From an uncultured Streptococcus sp. (lineage in GTDB: Bacteria; Bacillota; Bacilli; Lactobacillales; Aerococcaceae): a stretch of 8,422 bases of DNA. The notes under the pieces are model-generated. The model searched no databases, was not told the origin of the DNA, and was given only the letters and a program-made list of their open reading frames with translations. Below are positions 7,787 to 8,422 of the stretch, one piece after another. Position numbers and translations under genes: made by a program. Numbering within the stretch: the stretch's first letter is position 1; the number at the start of each line of letters is the position of its first letter. The DNA is taken from positions 1-8,422 of the forward strand of contig CAJZJI010000020.1 of NCBI GenBank assembly GCA_916049935.1, given 5' to 3'.

Positions 7787-8422
7787 TTATTTAACGATTA
7801 ATGATGTGAAATCTGCTAAATCTAAAATGATTTCAGATAGTAATCCTAAGAATCTTAGACGGTTACGACGAGTCGCTTCATCGTCCACCATTACCATATT
7901 TTCATTGAAGAAATCATTGATTTTTGGTGCCATTGCTTCTAAATGACTGTACAATTCTTCAGGCGTTAATGAACCTACTTTTGCATTCAATTCTTGAATA
8001 GCTTTTACGAAAGTACGTTCACTTGCTGTTTCAAGACGATCTTCTAAAATTTCGCCACTCGCATCATCTTGAGCTTTCGCACTAATATTGATAACACGGT
8101 TTAATGCCTCTGTAATTCCTTTAAATTCTTCTGATTCAGAAACAGCTGAAAGAACTTTTGCAGCTTTCAATTGTTCAGGAATTGATGAAGTATGACTGTT
8201 TACAACCGCATCGATAATATCATGACGTTTTGTAATCGTAGCAATACGTTGTGCCACACGTTCACGAATAAAGCTTAAGATAAACTCTTCAATTTCATCT
8301 TCTTTACCTGTTAGGAACTCAGCGTAATCAAGACCTAACAATAGTTTTGTAAATTCTTCAATTTCGATGTTCCAATCAAAGGCCGCAAGAATTTGTACAA
8401 GTCCCATAACTTGACGACGAAG
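7787..8422 (-). CDS. glyS: Glycyl-tRNA synthetase beta subunit, C-terminal part (5' end outside window)
   Basis: The reading frame stays open to the right edge of the window. The ATG at 8407 is an internal Met, because the codons before it translate to LRRQV, giving the LRRQ-x-x-G-like context of the GlyS family. About 211 C-terminal residues of a protein normally near 690 are visible. They contain the alpha-helical DALR-type anticodon-binding domain, ending in the characteristic [19 protein letters not shown] segment followed by the final helix. With the alpha subunit GlyQ (expected just upstream, not in the window), GlyS charges tRNA-Gly as an alpha2-beta2 enzyme in the cytosol. It ends in TAA 31 nt before obg. 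A glycine T-box leader, common before glyQS, would lie outside the window. Confidence 0.95.
   Translation of the reverse strand, partial: LRRQVMGLVQILAAFDWNIEIEEFTKLLLGLDYAEFLTGKEDEIEEFILSFIRERVAQRIATITKRHDIIDAVVNSHTSSIPEQLKAAKVLSAVSESEEFKGITEALNRVINISAKAQDDASGEILEDRLETASERTFVKAIQELNAKVGSLTPEELYSHLEAMAPKINDFFNENMVMVDDEATRRNRLRFLGLLSEIILDLADFTSLIVK

Noticed and set aside
8405..8407. ATG at 8407 as the start of a small separate gene
   Set aside because: The frame is open to the window edge and the preceding codons encode LRRQV, which fits GlyS. It is an internal Met of a truncated gene.
1..8422. Mobile elements, CRISPR arrays, tRNA/rRNA genes, riboswitches or a novel multi-gene system
   Set aside because: Coding sequence fills the window, with no direct-repeat arrays, transposase-like proteins, or intergenic space for structured RNAs. 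The gene content is mostly housekeeping.

Overview
The window is a fully packed, single-strand stretch of an AT-rich Gram-positive (Firmicutes) chromosome. All seven genes are on the minus strand, so transcription runs from the right edge to the left edge. In that order they are glyS (3' part only), obg, a large membrane O-acyltransferase, rnz, a short-chain dehydrogenase/reductase (SDR), recJ and apt. Strong AGGAGG-type ribosome binding sites, the two-subunit glycyl-tRNA synthetase and the obg/rnz/SDR/recJ/apt set point to Lactobacillales. A Carnobacteriaceae-, Enterococcus- or Granulicatella-like organism is a reasonable guess; the genus cannot be fixed from the sequence alone.

Spacing is very tight. 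With the starts chosen here, the gaps in transcription order are about 31, 12 and 1 nt, then a 14-nt overlap, then 12 and 15 nt. In most cases the Shine-Dalgarno of a gene overlaps or touches the stop codon of the gene before it. No intergenic stretch is long enough for a conventional promoter plus terminator, and I saw no hairpin/T-run terminator. The simplest reading is one polycistronic unit that starts upstream of the window (right edge). It may continue past apt (left edge), where the window stops one base after the apt stop codon.

Most products are housekeeping: tRNA charging (GlyS), ribosome-assembly GTPase (Obg), tRNA 3' maturation (RNase Z), single-strand DNA exonuclease (RecJ) and adenine salvage (Apt). 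The SDR is a conserved but functionally vague oxidoreductase. The exception is the acyltransferase, which has the layout of the peptidoglycan O-acetyltransferase OatA: an acyltransferase-3 membrane domain followed by an extracytoplasmic SGNH-type domain. Its SGNH domain appears to have lost the standard catalytic residues. The Ser motif reads GDQS instead of GDS, and the usual DxxH block reads HKSY. A normally conserved Glu in the membrane domain is also Ala. This is the only clear departure from the ordinary in the window. I see no mobile element, CRISPR array, RNA gene, repeat family or candidate new defence or biosynthetic system.
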